A stretch of DNA of 15,815 bases from Pseudomonadota bacterium (GCA_023388715.1 JAEWFT010000015.1:1-15815), one strand, 5' to 3'. Numbered from the stretch's first letter, positions 7,080-14,685 are shown. The notes: a model not told the origin generated them from the sequence alone. Translations and numbers: made by a program.

Positions 7080-7400
7080 TCAGCGCACGCAGCGCCACAT
7101 CGCCCAGCGCTGCTCGCCGTCGCGTGGCGGACCCAGCGGGCTGATCGCGTCGGCGCCGACCGCCGGCGCCTCGTTGCGGGCCAGGGTTTCCAGCTCGTCG
7201 CGGACCTGGACCTCGCTGCGCTGGTAGAAGCCGACCTTGTCCTGCACCCCGACCGATACCTCGCCGCGCTTCTCGCAGTTGGCCGGCGCGGTGGACAGCA
7301 CCCGCACCTCGCGCGCGCCCGGCGCCATGTGCACGAAGGTGCAGGCGCTCAGGCCGAGGGTGGCGGCGACAGCCAGCAGCAAAATCGGGGCATGGCGCAT
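7080..7400 (-). CDS. DUF4156-type small lipoprotein
   Basis: A 106-residue protein. The N-terminus is a lipoprotein signal peptide, MRHAPILLLAVAATLGLSAC, with lipobox LSAC and lipidated C20. The mature part contains VRVLSTAPANCEKRGEVSVGVQDKVGF and a C-terminal WRC, leaving two cysteines that could form a disulfide. I recognise the layout as the DUF4156 family, whose function is unknown. It probably sits in the outer-membrane inner leaflet, since residue +2 is Thr, not Asp (inference). The ATG at 7400 has GGGA about 7 bases upstream. It lies downstream of the M16 peptidase gene on the same strand but is separated from it by a hairpin at 7420-7446, and it precedes oleA by 117 bases. Confidence 0.8.
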   Translation of the reverse strand: MRHAPILLLAVAATLGLSACTFVHMAPGAREVRVLSTAPANCEKRGEVSVGVQDKVGFYQRSEVQVRDELETLARNEAPAVGADAISPLGPPRDGEQRWAMWRCVR

Positions 7401-7419
7401 ATAGGCATCCCGTAAACGA

Positions 7420-7446
7420 CGATGCCCGCCAGTGTGGCGGGCATCG
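7420..7446 (-). terminator. Hairpin after the M16 peptidase gene, probable terminator
   Basis: A perfect 11-base stem (GATGCCCGCC at 7421-7430 against GGCGGGCATC at 7436-7445, plus one closing pair) has a 5-base loop. On the minus strand it follows the peptidase stop by 24 bases and is followed by TCGTTTACGG, only a weak T-run. It probably terminates or attenuates between the peptidase and the DUF4156 lipoprotein gene. Confidence 0.6.
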
Positions 7447-7470
7447 GGGTCGCGAGGATGAACGCCGGGT

Positions 7471-10305
7471 TCAGCGCGGAACAGGCTTGCCGTCGGCGTC
7501 CAGCACCACCACCTCGCCCAGCTTGAGCTCGCGCACCGGCTTCTCGATCTTGCCAAGGTCGCCGACCACCACCCAGGTGATCGCGTTCGGGTCCAGGGTC
7601 CTGGCGGCGGCGTCCACCTGCGCGGGGGTCAGGCCCTCGATCTGGGCCTTGCGCAGGAACACATAGTCGTCGGGACGCCCGTACAGCACGTTGCTTTCGA
7701 GCGTCCCCAGCACCGCTGAGGCGGTCTCGTAGGCGCCGGGCAGGCTGAGCGTCTGGATCTTCTTCATCGCCGACAGCTCATCGGGCTGGGTCGGGCGCTT
7801 GCCGCTGGTGAACTCGGCCAGCTCGCGCTGGATCTCGGCCATCGACTCGGCGGTCTTGTCGATCTGCACCGGTGCCGACACCCGCCACATGCGCGGGCCA
7901 AGCGCGCCCGACGCGCCGCTGCGGGCGCCATAGGACCAATGCTTGTCCTCGCGCAGGTTCATGTTCAGGCGCGAGGTGAAGTCGCCACCCAGCACCATGT
8001 TGGCCATGTCGAACACCACTGTGGACGCGGTGGTGCTGGGCGGCACCAGCTGCGCGGCGAAGATGTTGGCCTGCACCGCGCCCGGCTGGTCGATCAGGTA
8101 CACCCGCGGCCGCGCCGGCGCCTTGACCGCCGGCACCGCCGCCCGCGCCGCGGCGGCGCCGCTGCCCTTCCAGTCGCCAAAGTGCTTTTCCAGCACCGGC
8201 AGCAGTTCGGCCAGGGTGGTGTCGCCCACCACCACCAGGGTGGCTTGCTCAGGGCGGAAGTTGGCGGCGTGGAAGGCCAGCAGGTCGTCGCGGGTCAGCG
8301 AGGCCACCGACGCCTCGGTGCCAGTCGCCGGCTGCGCATACGGATGCCCGGCGCCGTACACCAGGCCCGGCAGCACGCGCGAGGCGACCGCGGCCGGCTG
8401 CACCTTCTCCTGGCGGATGCCCGCGATCCACTGCCCGCGCACGCGCTCGATCTCGGAGGCATCGAAGCGGGGGCGGCGCAGCATGTCGGCAAACAGCCCG
8501 ACCGACGCGTCCAGGTGCTGCGTGAGCGCGGACAGCGTGGCGCTGCTGGTGTCGTTGTCGGCACCGGCCGACAGCCGGGCGCCCAGCGCATCGGCGCGGT
8601 CGGCAAACGCCAGCGCGTCCAGCTCGCCGGCGCCTTCGTCCAGCAGCCCGGCGGTGAAACCGGCGATGCCGGCCTGCGATGCCGGCGCCAGCGAGGCGCC
8701 GCCCGGGAACTGGTAGCTCAGCTGCACCACCGGGATCTCGGGGCGCTGGGCCAGCACCACGGTGGTGCCGTTGCGCAACGTGGCGCGCTGGACCTGCGGG
8801 AACTTCAAGTCGGGGAACGAGGTGGTCTGCGGCACCCCGGTGCTGCGATCCACCGCGCTCGGGGTGGTCGTGTAACGCGCATCCACCTTCGGCAGCGCGA
8901 ACGGCTTCGGAGTCACCGCCGGCTCCTCCGGGATCTCCACCCGCTTGCCCGGCTTCACCACCAGGGTATGGCTGCCCTTGCCGGCGCCCAGCCAGGCATT
9001 GCCGGTCGCGCGCACGTTGGCCACGGTCGCCTCGTCCAGCGCCTTCAGGCTCGCGCGAAAGCAGCCCGGATCGCGGGCGTAGACCGCGCATTCGGCGAGC
9101 GCATCGGCCTTGCCGCCAAAGCCGCCGATCCGCTCCACCCCGCGCACCCAGCCGGCCTGGATCCCGGTGCGCGCGCGCTCCAGCTCATCGGTGGTCGGGC
9201 CGTCCTTCAGCAGACGGTCGAGTTCCTCGTCGATCGCCTGCTCCACCTGGGCCACGTCGGCGCCCTGCTTGACCGTCGCCATCACCATGAAATTGCCGCC
9301 CAGCTGCGCCGTGAACGCCGAGGCCGACACGTTGTCGACCAGCTTGTCCCGGTGCACGAGGCGCTGGTCCAGCCGCGAGGACTTCGCCCCGCCCAGCACG
9401 CGCGCCAGCAGCTGCAGGCGCTCCACGTCCGGATTGCCGTATTCGGCGACGTTCCACATGCGGTAGATGCGCGCCTGCGGCACGTTGTCGGTCAGCTCGG
9501 CGCGGCTGTCGCGCGGCAGCGCGGCCACGTTCACCTTCGGCTGCGCCATGGTCGGGCCGGCCGGGATGTGACCGAAGTATTTCGCCACCTTCTGCTTGGC
9601 GGTCGGCAGGTCGATGTCGCCGGCCAGCACCAGCACCGCGTTGTTGGGGCCATACCAGGTCTTGAACCAGGTCTTGACGTCGTCCAGCGAGGCGGCGTTG
9701 AGGTCGTTCATCGAGCCGATCGTGCTGTGGTGGTACGGGTGGCCCTTGGGATACAGGGAGCGCCCCAGCACGTCCCAGACCTGGCCGTAGGGCTGGTTCT
9801 GGCTCTGCCGCTTCTCGTTCTGGACCACACCGCGCTGCTCGTCCAGGGTCTTCTGGTCGATCGCGCCCAGCAGGTGGCCCATGCGGTCGGATTCCATCCA
9901 CAGCGCCATGTCGAGCGCGGTGGTCGGCACGTTCTCGAAGTAGTTGGTGCGGTCGGAATTGGTGGTGCCGTTCTGGCCGGTGGCGCCGACCTGCTTGAAG
10001 GGGTCGAAGAACTCGCCTGGCGCGTTTTCCGAGCCGTTGAACATCAGGTGCTCGAACAGGTGCGCGAAGCCGCTGCGCCCGGCCGGCTCGTCCTTGCTGC
10101 CCACGTGGTACCAGACGTTCACCGCCACGATCGGCGCCTTGCGGTCGGTGTGCACGACCACCCGCAGGCCGTTCGGCAGGGTGAAGGTCTCGTACGGGAT
10201 GTCGACCACCGGGGTGGTGGCGGCCAGCGCGGGCGGCGCATAGGCACCCGCGGACAGGGCGGTGGCCAGGGCAAGGGCAAGCGCGGCGGGACGGAACAGG
10301 GACAT
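7471..10305 (-). CDS. Periplasmic two-domain M16 (pitrilysin-type) zinc metallopeptidase
   Basis: A 944-residue protein. Signal peptide: MSLFRPAALALALATALSAG with a likely cut after PPALA (about residue 28), so it is exported. The first M16 half has the inverted zinc motif HLFEH (H82, E85, H86) and, 78 residues on, a third ligand in VVQNEKR (E164). The second M16-like half starts near residue 520; at the equivalent place it reads GIAGFTAGLLDEG without HxxEH, so it is probably the non-catalytic partner that closes the cavity. This active-plus-inactive fusion is common in bacterial M16 proteins. It probably degrades peptides in the periplasm; the substrate is unknown. ATG at 10305 was chosen over the ATG 30 bases upstream because it begins the signal peptide and has GGAG 6 bases before it. 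It is divergent from the SDR gene. Confidence 0.93.
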   Translation of the reverse strand: MSLFRPAALALALATALSAGAYAPPALAATTPVVDIPYETFTLPNGLRVVVHTDRKAPIVAVNVWYHVGSKDEPAGRSGFAHLFEHLMFNGSENAPGEFFDPFKQVGATGQNGTTNSDRTNYFENVPTTALDMALWMESDRMGHLLGAIDQKTLDEQRGVVQNEKRQSQNQPYGQVWDVLGRSLYPKGHPYHHSTIGSMNDLNAASLDDVKTWFKTWYGPNNAVLVLAGDIDLPTAKQKVAKYFGHIPAGPTMAQPKVNVAALPRDSRAELTDNVPQARIYRMWNVAEYGNPDVERLQLLARVLGGAKSSRLDQRLVHRDKLVDNVSASAFTAQLGGNFMVMATVKQGADVAQVEQAIDEELDRLLKDGPTTDELERARTGIQAGWVRGVERIGGFGGKADALAECAVYARDPGCFRASLKALDEATVANVRATGNAWLGAGKGSHTLVVKPGKRVEIPEEPAVTPKPFALPKVDARYTTTPSAVDRSTGVPQTTSFPDLKFPQVQRATLRNGTTVVLAQRPEIPVVQLSYQFPGGASLAPASQAGIAGFTAGLLDEGAGELDALAFADRADALGARLSAGADNDTSSATLSALTQHLDASVGLFADMLRRPRFDASEIERVRGQWIAGIRQEKVQPAAVASRVLPGLVYGAGHPYAQPATGTEASVASLTRDDLLAFHAANFRPEQATLVVVGDTTLAELLPVLEKHFGDWKGSGAAAARAAVPAVKAPARPRVYLIDQPGAVQANIFAAQLVPPSTTASTVVFDMANMVLGGDFTSRLNMNLREDKHWSYGARSGASGALGPRMWRVSAPVQIDKTAESMAEIQRELAEFTSGKRPTQPDELSAMKKIQTLSLPGAYETASAVLGTLESNVLYGRPDDYVFLRKAQIEGLTPAQVDAAARTLDPNAITWVVVGDLGKIEKPVRELKLGEVVVLDADGKPVPR

Positions 10306-10400
10306 GCGGGACTCCAGGACGGCGCGGGACGGCAAACGTTCGATGTTAGCGGCCCGACGCCGCCGCTACACTAGGCCGGAAGCCACGGCAGGAGCCGCGC
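10306..10400. promoter_or_regulatory. Divergent intergenic region between the M16 peptidase and SDR genes
   Basis: These 95 bases should hold both promoters. A plus-strand -10-like TACACT lies at 10367-10372 and a minus-strand TAACAT at 10343-10348, but neither has a convincing -35 at 16-18 bases. AGGAG before the SDR GTG and GGAG before the peptidase ATG are clear ribosome-binding sites. Promoter positions are tentative. Confidence 0.35.
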
Positions 10401-11117
10401 GTGCCACCCGATGCCCGCCACACCGTCCTCGTCACCGGCGCCAACCGCGGCCTCGGGCTTGCCTTCGTCCGCCAGCTGCTGGCGCGCGGCGACAAGGTCG
10501 TCGCCACCTGCCGCCAGCCCGGGCGCGCGACCGCGCTGAATGCGCTGGCCGGCGAGCATCCCGGCCGCCTGAACGTGCTGCCGCTGGAAGTGGCCGAGCC
10601 CCGCTCGCGCGCCGAGCTGGTCCGCGAGCTGCCACTGGTGCTGGGCGAGGCGGGCCGCCTGGACCTGCTGGTCAACAACGCCGGCGTGTTGCATTCGGGG
10701 GAGCGCTTCGGCCACCTTGACCAGGCCGTGCTGGAGGACAGCCTGCGGGTGAACGCGGTGGGTCCGTTCCTGCTGGCCGAGGCGCTGGCGCCGTGGCTGC
10801 GCGACGGCGCCCGCATCGCCAACCTGTCCAGCGTGATGGGCTCGATCGCCGGCCGCGGGGAATTCCGCTCGCCCGGCTACTGCGCCAGCAAGGCCGCGCA
10901 GAACATGCTGACGGTGCAGCTGGCGCATGCGCTGGCGCCACGCGGGATCGTGGTGCTGGCGCTGCATCCGGGCTGGGTGCAAACCGACATGGGCGGGGCC
11001 GCGGCCGAGCTCGGGGCGGAGGCATCGGTGGCCGGCCTGCTGCAGGTGATCGAGGCGGCGGTTCCGGCGCAATCGGGCCAGTTCCTCGACTGGCGGGGCC
11101 AACCCATCTCGTGGTGA
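10401..11117 (+). CDS. Short-chain dehydrogenase/reductase, carbonyl-reductase (sniffer/CBR-like) type
   Basis: A 238-residue classical SDR. Visible: the nucleotide motif TGANRGLG (12-19), NNAG (92-95), N118 in VNAVGP, the serine in NLSSVMGS (142-148) and the YCASK pair (Y160, K164), giving a complete Asn-Ser-Tyr-Lys tetrad. C40 region TCRQPGR after the second strand, with an arginine, suggests NADP(H) (inference). HPGWVQTDMGG (from about 188) is typical of the sniffer/carbonyl-reductase-like branch that reduces aldehydes and ketones; the substrate cannot be read from sequence. The start is GTG at 10401 with AGGAG 6 bases upstream, which is better supported than any internal ATG. trmL follows 16 bases after the stop, so the two are probably cotranscribed. 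Confidence 0.9.
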   Translation: MPPDARHTVLVTGANRGLGLAFVRQLLARGDKVVATCRQPGRATALNALAGEHPGRLNVLPLEVAEPRSRAELVRELPLVLGEAGRLDLLVNNAGVLHSGERFGHLDQAVLEDSLRVNAVGPFLLAEALAPWLRDGARIANLSSVMGSIAGRGEFRSPGYCASKAAQNMLTVQLAHALAPRGIVVLALHPGWVQTDMGGAAAELGAEASVAGLLQVIEAAVPAQSGQFLDWRGQPISW

Positions 11118-11133
11118 GCTGACCGCGCGCCCG

Positions 11134-11613
11134 ATGTTCCACGTCGTCCTCCACCAGCCGCAGATACCGCCCAACACCGGCAACGTGATCCGCCTGTGCG
11201 CCAATACCGGGGCGCAGCTGCACCTGGTGCGCCCGCTCGGCTTCGCGCTGGAGGACCGGCAGTTGCGCCGCGCCGGCCTCGACTACCGCGAGTACGCGCC
11301 GATGCGGGTGCATGACTCGCTTGCGCTGGCGCTGCAGGACATTGCCGCCGCTGATGGTGATCCGCCCCGGGTGTTCGCGCTGTCCACCCGCGGCGGCGTG
11401 CGTTTCGACAGACCCGCCTACCGGCCCGGCGACGTCTTCCTGTTCGGCAGCGAAACCGCCGGCCTGCCGCAGGCGGTGCTCGATTCCGTCCCGGAATCGC
11501 AGCGCCTGCGCCTGCCGATGCAGCCCGGCAACCGCAGCCTCAACCTGTCCAACGCGGTGGCGGTGGTGGTGTTCGAAGCCTGGCGCCAGCAAGGCTACGC
11601 CGGCGGCACCTGA
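11134..11613 (+). CDS. trmL: TrmL, tRNA (cytidine/uridine-34-2'-O)-methyltransferase (SPOUT)
   Basis: A 159-residue single-domain SPOUT methyltransferase, close to E. coli TrmL (157). The start HVVLHQPQIPPNTGNVIRLC with NTGN (14-17) is characteristic. The knot region follows with FGSETAGLP (104-112) and the S-adenosylmethionine-binding RSLNLSNAVAVVVFEAW (134-150). Family knowledge: TrmL methylates the 2'-O of the wobble nucleotide in tRNA-Leu isoacceptors CmAA and cmnm5UmAA and works as a dimer. ATG at 11134 begins the conserved domain directly; no clear ribosome-binding site is present, and coupling from the SDR stop 16 bases upstream is likely. Only the operon position links it to the SDR. 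Confidence 0.95.
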   Translation: MFHVVLHQPQIPPNTGNVIRLCANTGAQLHLVRPLGFALEDRQLRRAGLDYREYAPMRVHDSLALALQDIAAADGDPPRVFALSTRGGVRFDRPAYRPGDVFLFGSETAGLPQAVLDSVPESQRLRLPMQPGNRSLNLSNAVAVVVFEAWRQQGYAGGT

Positions 11614-11659
11614 GCCGCGTCCCTCCGTTCAGGTAAAGCCCGAACGCCAGCGTAACGAT

Positions 11660-11681
11660 TACTGTACTCCACGGTACTGTA
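11660..11681 (+). promoter_or_regulatory. Direct-repeat box upstream of the Ax21-family gene, possible promoter/operator
   Basis: TACTGTA occurs twice (11660-11666 and 11675-11681), start to start 15 bases, with CTCCACGG between. The inner part also forms a small dyad, GTAC-N6-GTAC (11664-11677). This is an AT-richer island in GC-rich DNA, about 90-110 bases before the gene. TGTATT (11678-11683) could be a -10, without a good -35. Which regulator would bind is unknown. Confidence 0.35.
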
Positions 11682-11721
11682 TTCAGGTCGCGTTGTGGCG
11701 CGCTCGCCAGAATGCCCACGA

Positions 11722-11737
11722 CCGGCGATTGCGCCGG
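11722..11737 (+). other. Small hairpin in the leader of the Ax21-family gene
   Basis: CCGGCG (11722-11727) and CGCCGG (11732-11737) form a perfect 6-base stem with loop ATTG, 31 bases before the ATG at 11769. If transcription starts near 11690, this lies in the 5' untranslated region and could stabilise an abundant outer-membrane-protein message. This role is inference. Confidence 0.4.
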
Positions 11738-11768
11738 GCCCACCAACAAGATCATAAAGAGGCTCACC

Positions 11769-12341
11769 ATGAATCGCTCCCCCGCTCTGAAGCTCGCTGC
11801 GCTGGCCCTGCTGGTGGCCGCGCCGTTCGCCGCTTCCGCCCAGGATGGCCGCAGCGGCCTGTCGTACAACTACGTGCAGGGCGGCTATGTCGGCACCAAT
11901 ACCGATGCCGGCGATGCCGACGGCTGGGGCCTGGGCGGCTCGGTCGCGGTGCACCCGAACTTCCACCTGTTCGGCAACTTCAGCCAGCAGGAACTGGACA
12001 ACACCAACTTCGACGTTGACCAGTGGCGCGTCGGCGCGGGCTACAACCGCGGCATCTCCGACCGCACCGATTTCGTCGGTACCGTGGCGTACGAGAAGTT
12101 CGACGCCGGCGTGGTCGACGTCGACGGCTACAGCCTGGAAGCGGGTGTGCGCTCGGCGCTGATGCCGAACCTGGAAGGCTACGCGATGGCCGGCTACGAG
12201 GATGGCGACGCCTATGACGGCGACCTGTATGGCCGCCTCGGCGCCACCGTCAAGTTCAACCCGACCTGGGGCGTGAACGCCGACGTCAAGATCGCCGATG
12301 GCGACACCCAGTGGTTCGTCGGTCCGCGCATCACCTGGTAA
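11769..12341 (+). CDS. Ax21-family outer-membrane beta-barrel protein
   Basis: A 190-residue protein. The signal peptide has a Lys/Arg N-terminus, a hydrophobic core LAALALLVAAPFA and cut site ASA-Q (after residue 24). The mature protein begins near GLSYNYVQGGYVGTNTDAG, continues in alternating polar/hydrophobic strands of an 8-strand-type barrel, and ends in RITW, an aromatic C-terminus typical of outer-membrane barrels. I recognise it as the Ax21 family of Xanthomonas and Stenotrophomonas. Claims that Ax21 is the ligand of the rice XA21 receptor or a quorum signal were retracted, so no signalling role should be assumed. AGAGG lies 6 bases before the ATG. It has a 155-base upstream region with repeats and a hairpin, and a strong terminator after it, so it is probably monocistronic. 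An in-frame ATG 57 bases upstream would spoil the signal peptide. Confidence 0.9.
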   Translation: MNRSPALKLAALALLVAAPFAASAQDGRSGLSYNYVQGGYVGTNTDAGDADGWGLGGSVAVHPNFHLFGNFSQQELDNTNFDVDQWRVGAGYNRGISDRTDFVGTVAYEKFDAGVVDVDGYSLEAGVRSALMPNLEGYAMAGYEDGDAYDGDLYGRLGATVKFNPTWGVNADVKIADGDTQWFVGPRITW

Positions 12342-12384
12342 CCAGCCCCCGGACGCGCGTGCCCTGTCAGGCGTCGCGTCCACC

Positions 12385-12420
12385 AGCCGATGCGGGCTTC
12401 TCTCCCCCGCCGCATCGGCT
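12385..12420. other. Perfect hairpin between the Ax21-family gene and its terminator
   Basis: AGCCGATGCGG (12385-12395) pairs fully with CCGCATCGGCT (12410-12420) around a 14-base pyrimidine-rich loop. It stands 9 bases before the intrinsic terminator and lacks a T-run. It may protect the 3' end of the message or help stop convergent gpsA transcription (inference). Confidence 0.55.
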
Positions 12421-12428
12421 CCTACACG

Positions 12429-12459
12429 GAAGCCCGGCCTCGCGCCGGGCTTCTTCTTT
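12429..12459 (+). terminator. Rho-independent terminator of the Ax21-family gene
   Basis: GAAGCCCGGC (12429-12438) and GCCGGGCTTC (12444-12453) form a perfect 10-base stem with loop CTCGC, followed by TTCTTT. It lies 88 bases after the stop codon, in the space where the gene converges with gpsA. Confidence 0.88.
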
Positions 12460-12483
12460 GGCGGAGCGTGCAGCCGGGCGACG

Positions 12484-13512
12484 TCAGTCGAACAGGCTTT
12501 GCGGGTACTCGGCCTTGCGTTCGCGCGCCATCAGCCGTTGCAGGCCTTCGGCCGGGGTGATGTCGCCATGCAGCACGTCGCGGACGTTCTCGGCGATCGG
12601 AAGGTCGATGCCGTGGCGCTGCGCCAGCCGCATCACCTCGTCGGCGGTCTGGATCGACTCGACCACCTGGCCGATGGCGCGCACCGCCTCGTCGATTGAC
12701 TGGCCCTGGCCCAGCGCCAGGCCGAGCCGGCGGTTGCGGGACAGATCGCCCGTGCAGGTCAGCACCAGGTCACCCAGCCCGGCCAGGCCCATCAGGGTTT
12801 CCGGGCGGCCGCCCAACGCCTGGTTGACCCGCAGCATCTCGTTCAGGCCACGGGTGATCAGGCCGGCGCGCGCATTCAGGCCCAGCCCCATGCCGTCGGA
12901 CACGCCCGTCGCCACCGCCAGCACGTTCTTCATCGCGCCGCCCAGCTCGGCGCCGCGGATGTCATCGCCGGTATAGGCGCGGAAGGCCGGGCCGTGCAGG
13001 GCATCGGCCACTTCGCGGCTGAACTCGGCGTCGTCCGAATGCACGGTCAACGCCGTCGGCAGCCCTTGCGCCACTTCCTTGGCGAAGGACGGCCCGGTGA
13101 CGACCGCCAGCGGCACCTGCGCACCTAGCAGTTCGGCCGCCACCTCGTGCAGGAAACGGCCGCTGCCGGGCTCGAAACCCTTGGTTGCCCATGCCACGCC
13201 GGCATGCGCGGGCCGCAGCGGCGCCAGCAGGCGCAGGGTTTCGGCAAAGGCATGCGATGGCACCACCACCAGCACCAGGTCGCAACCCGCGAGCGCGGCG
13301 GCCATGTCGGTGGTGGCGCGCAGCGCCTGTGGCAGTTCGATGCCCGGCAGGTAGCGCGGGTTCTCGTGGCGCGTATCGATCGCCGCGACCACCGCGGCGT
13401 CGCGGCCCCACAGCACGGTGGGATGCTCGTGGCGGGCCAGCAGCGCCGCGAGCGCGGTGCCCCAGGAGCCCGCGCCAAGGACGGCGATGGTCGGCTTGGC
13501 GGACGGCATCAT
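12484..13512 (-). CDS. gpsA: GpsA, NAD(P)H-dependent glycerol-3-phosphate dehydrogenase
   Basis: A 342-residue cytosolic enzyme close to the family length (about 339 in E. coli). It reduces dihydroxyacetone phosphate to sn-glycerol 3-phosphate, the backbone for phospholipids. Visible: the dinucleotide motif VLGAGSWGTA (11-20), ATKGFEPGSGR (109-119), VTGPSFAKEV (138-147), the catalytic-lysine segment GGAMKNVLAVA (K195), GLGDLVLTCT (245-254) and SRNRR (258-262) for phosphate binding. There are two adjacent ATG codons (13512 and 13509); either may start, and no strong ribosome-binding site decides. It is third in the rhodanese-secB-gpsA run, the order seen in E. coli, with 64 bases to the secB stop. 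Confidence 0.97.
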   Translation of the reverse strand: MMPSAKPTIAVLGAGSWGTALAALLARHEHPTVLWGRDAAVVAAIDTRHENPRYLPGIELPQALRATTDMAAALAGCDLVLVVVPSHAFAETLRLLAPLRPAHAGVAWATKGFEPGSGRFLHEVAAELLGAQVPLAVVTGPSFAKEVAQGLPTALTVHSDDAEFSREVADALHGPAFRAYTGDDIRGAELGGAMKNVLAVATGVSDGMGLGLNARAGLITRGLNEMLRVNQALGGRPETLMGLAGLGDLVLTCTGDLSRNRRLGLALGQGQSIDEAVRAIGQVVESIQTADEVMRLAQRHGIDLPIAENVRDVLHGDITPAEGLQRLMARERKAEYPQSLFD

Positions 13513-13538
13513 CCGGGACGGCTACGCCACGGCACCGG

Positions 13539-13556
13539 GCCGCGCACGGGCGCGGC
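13539..13556. other. GC-only hairpin between secB and gpsA
   Basis: GCCGCGC (13539-13545) and GCGCGGC (13550-13556) form a perfect 7-base stem with loop ACGG. It lies in the 64-base secB-gpsA gap. It has no T-run, so it may attenuate or mark an RNA processing site rather than terminate; in DNA this GC-rich such a stem can also arise by chance. Confidence 0.35.
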
Positions 13557-13576
13557 GCGGCGCGGGTGGCCCGACG

Positions 13577-14110
13577 TCAGGCGTTGCCGGCCGCTTCGGC
13601 GTTGGCGAGCGCGTTGTCGCCCTGCGCCTGCCCCTGCTCCATGCGCTGGCGCATGGTTTCGCCGTACAGGCCTTCGAAGTTGATCGGCTGCATCGGGAAG
13701 GGCGGGAAGCCGCCCGAGGTGACCAGCTGCCCGATCGAGGCCGCGGCGTACGGGTACAGGATGTTCGGGCACTGGATGCCCAGCATGGCGTCCAGCACCT
13801 GCTCGTCGAAGCCCGCCAGGCCGAACACGCCCGCCTGCTCCACTTCCGCCAGGTACGCGGTGCGGCCATTGACCGTGCAGGTCAGGGTAACGGTCAGGCT
13901 GACCTCGAACGCGGTATCGGCCAGGCGCTGCACCTTCTGCGCCAGCTTCATCTGCAGGTCCGGCTGGCCCTGTTCGTTGAACACCTGCGGCGCGTTCGGC
14001 GCTTCGAACGACAGGTCCTTCACGTACAGCTTCTCGACGGTGAAGGTGGCGCCTTGCGGCTGCTGGGCGTCGGCCGCGGGGATCGCGCCGTTCAGGGTTT
14101 CATCGGACAT
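13577..14110 (-). CDS. secB: SecB, protein-export chaperone
   Basis: A 177-residue protein, slightly longer than E. coli SecB (155) because of Ala/Gln-rich tails (10-20 and from about 160). Family motifs: FTVEKLYVKDLSFEAPNAP (23-41), LAEVEQAGVF (87-96), CPNILYPYA (114-122), GGFPP (133-137) and QPINFEGLY (141-149). Family knowledge: the SecB tetramer keeps preproteins unfolded in the cytosol and hands them to SecA; likely clients here include outer-membrane proteins such as the Ax21-family protein (inference). ATG at 14110 has a clear GGAG site. Upstream, 106 bases separate it from the rhodanese stop, and no glutaredoxin gene lies between, unlike the E. coli arrangement. Confidence 0.97.
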   Translation of the reverse strand: MSDETLNGAIPAADAQQPQGATFTVEKLYVKDLSFEAPNAPQVFNEQGQPDLQMKLAQKVQRLADTAFEVSLTVTLTCTVNGRTAYLAEVEQAGVFGLAGFDEQVLDAMLGIQCPNILYPYAAASIGQLVTSGGFPPFPMQPINFEGLYGETMRQRMEQGQAQGDNALANAEAAGNA

Positions 14111-14216
14111 GGGAACTCCAGGAGATTCGAAAAAGCACGGAAAAGACGATCAGTATCGCACCGGGCGATGCGCACTGCCTGACTTGGGGCAGCGCCGCGG
14201 CTTCACAAGGGCGCGC

Positions 14217-14651
14217 TCAGCGGCCCTTGACCAGCGGCAGGTCGGCGCCCTGCCAGGCCTGCATGCCGCCTTCAAGCACGCTGACCTTGGTGAAGCCCGC
14301 CTTGCGCAGGCGCCTGGCCGCGGAGGTGGCGGTCTGGCCGACGTTGCACACCAGCACCACCGGCAGTTCGCGGGCCGGCGCCAGCTGCTTGTTCTCGGGA
14401 TCGAACTGGCTCATCTGCACGTTCCGGGCGCCAGCGATATGGCCCTTGGCGAAGTCGCCGGACGCGCGCAGGTCGACCACCAGCGCGTCCTCGCGGTTGA
14501 TCATGCCGGTGAGCTGGGCCGGGTTGATGCGCTTGAAGCCACCGGTGCGGCCGGCGATCTCGTTCCAGAGGATGGCCACGGTCAGGCCGGCCAGCGCCAG
14601 CGACAGGATCGGGTTGTTGCCGGCGAATTCGGCCAGTTCAGCGAACGTCAC
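14217..14651 (-). CDS. Membrane-anchored rhodanese-domain protein (YibN-like)
   Basis: A 144-residue protein. One transmembrane helix (about 13-33, NPILSLALAGLTVAILWNEIA) is followed by a single rhodanese domain: LVVDLRASGDFAKGHIAGARN (58-77), the active-site loop VCNVGQTA with C102, and GGMQAW (128-133). It could transfer sulfane sulfur or act in membrane protein biogenesis as proposed for YibN; the substrate is unknown. The chosen start is GTG at 14651, because MTFAELAEFAGNNP then begins like YibN proteins and the hydrophobic helix follows at once; upstream in-frame ATG codons would run into the neighbouring lipoprotein gene. A -10-like TACAAT lies about 30 bases before this GTG. Order relative to secB and gpsA matches E. 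coli yibN-grxC-secB-gpsA without grxC. Confidence 0.88.
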   Translation of the reverse strand: MTFAELAEFAGNNPILSLALAGLTVAILWNEIAGRTGGFKRINPAQLTGMINREDALVVDLRASGDFAKGHIAGARNVQMSQFDPENKQLAPARELPVVLVCNVGQTATSAARRLRKAGFTKVSVLEGGMQAWQGADLPLVKGR

Positions 14652-14679
14652 GAGAAGGACCGGGAGCTGCGGGGCCGTG

Positions 14680-14685
14680 ATTGTA
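14680..14685 (-). promoter_or_regulatory. Candidate -10 element of the rhodanese-secB-gpsA run
   Basis: The minus strand has TACAAT, five of six bases of the sigma-70 -10 consensus, in the 46-base gap before the rhodanese GTG. Transcription would start about 22 bases before the GTG. No recognisable -35 lies at 16-18 bases upstream, so this is tentative. Confidence 0.4.

Noticed and set aside
7939..10374. An 811-codon plus-strand open frame opposite the M16 peptidase gene, plus further long open frames such as 5697-7415 and 2636-4375
   Set aside because: These are antisense shadows in very GC-rich DNA: compositions dominated by Arg, Gly, His and Ala without domains, while the minus strand encodes clear enzymes over the same bases.
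11769..12341. Ax21-family protein as a quorum signal or XA21 immune ligand
   Set aside because: The reports behind that idea were retracted; the sequence shows only a small exported beta-barrel-type protein.
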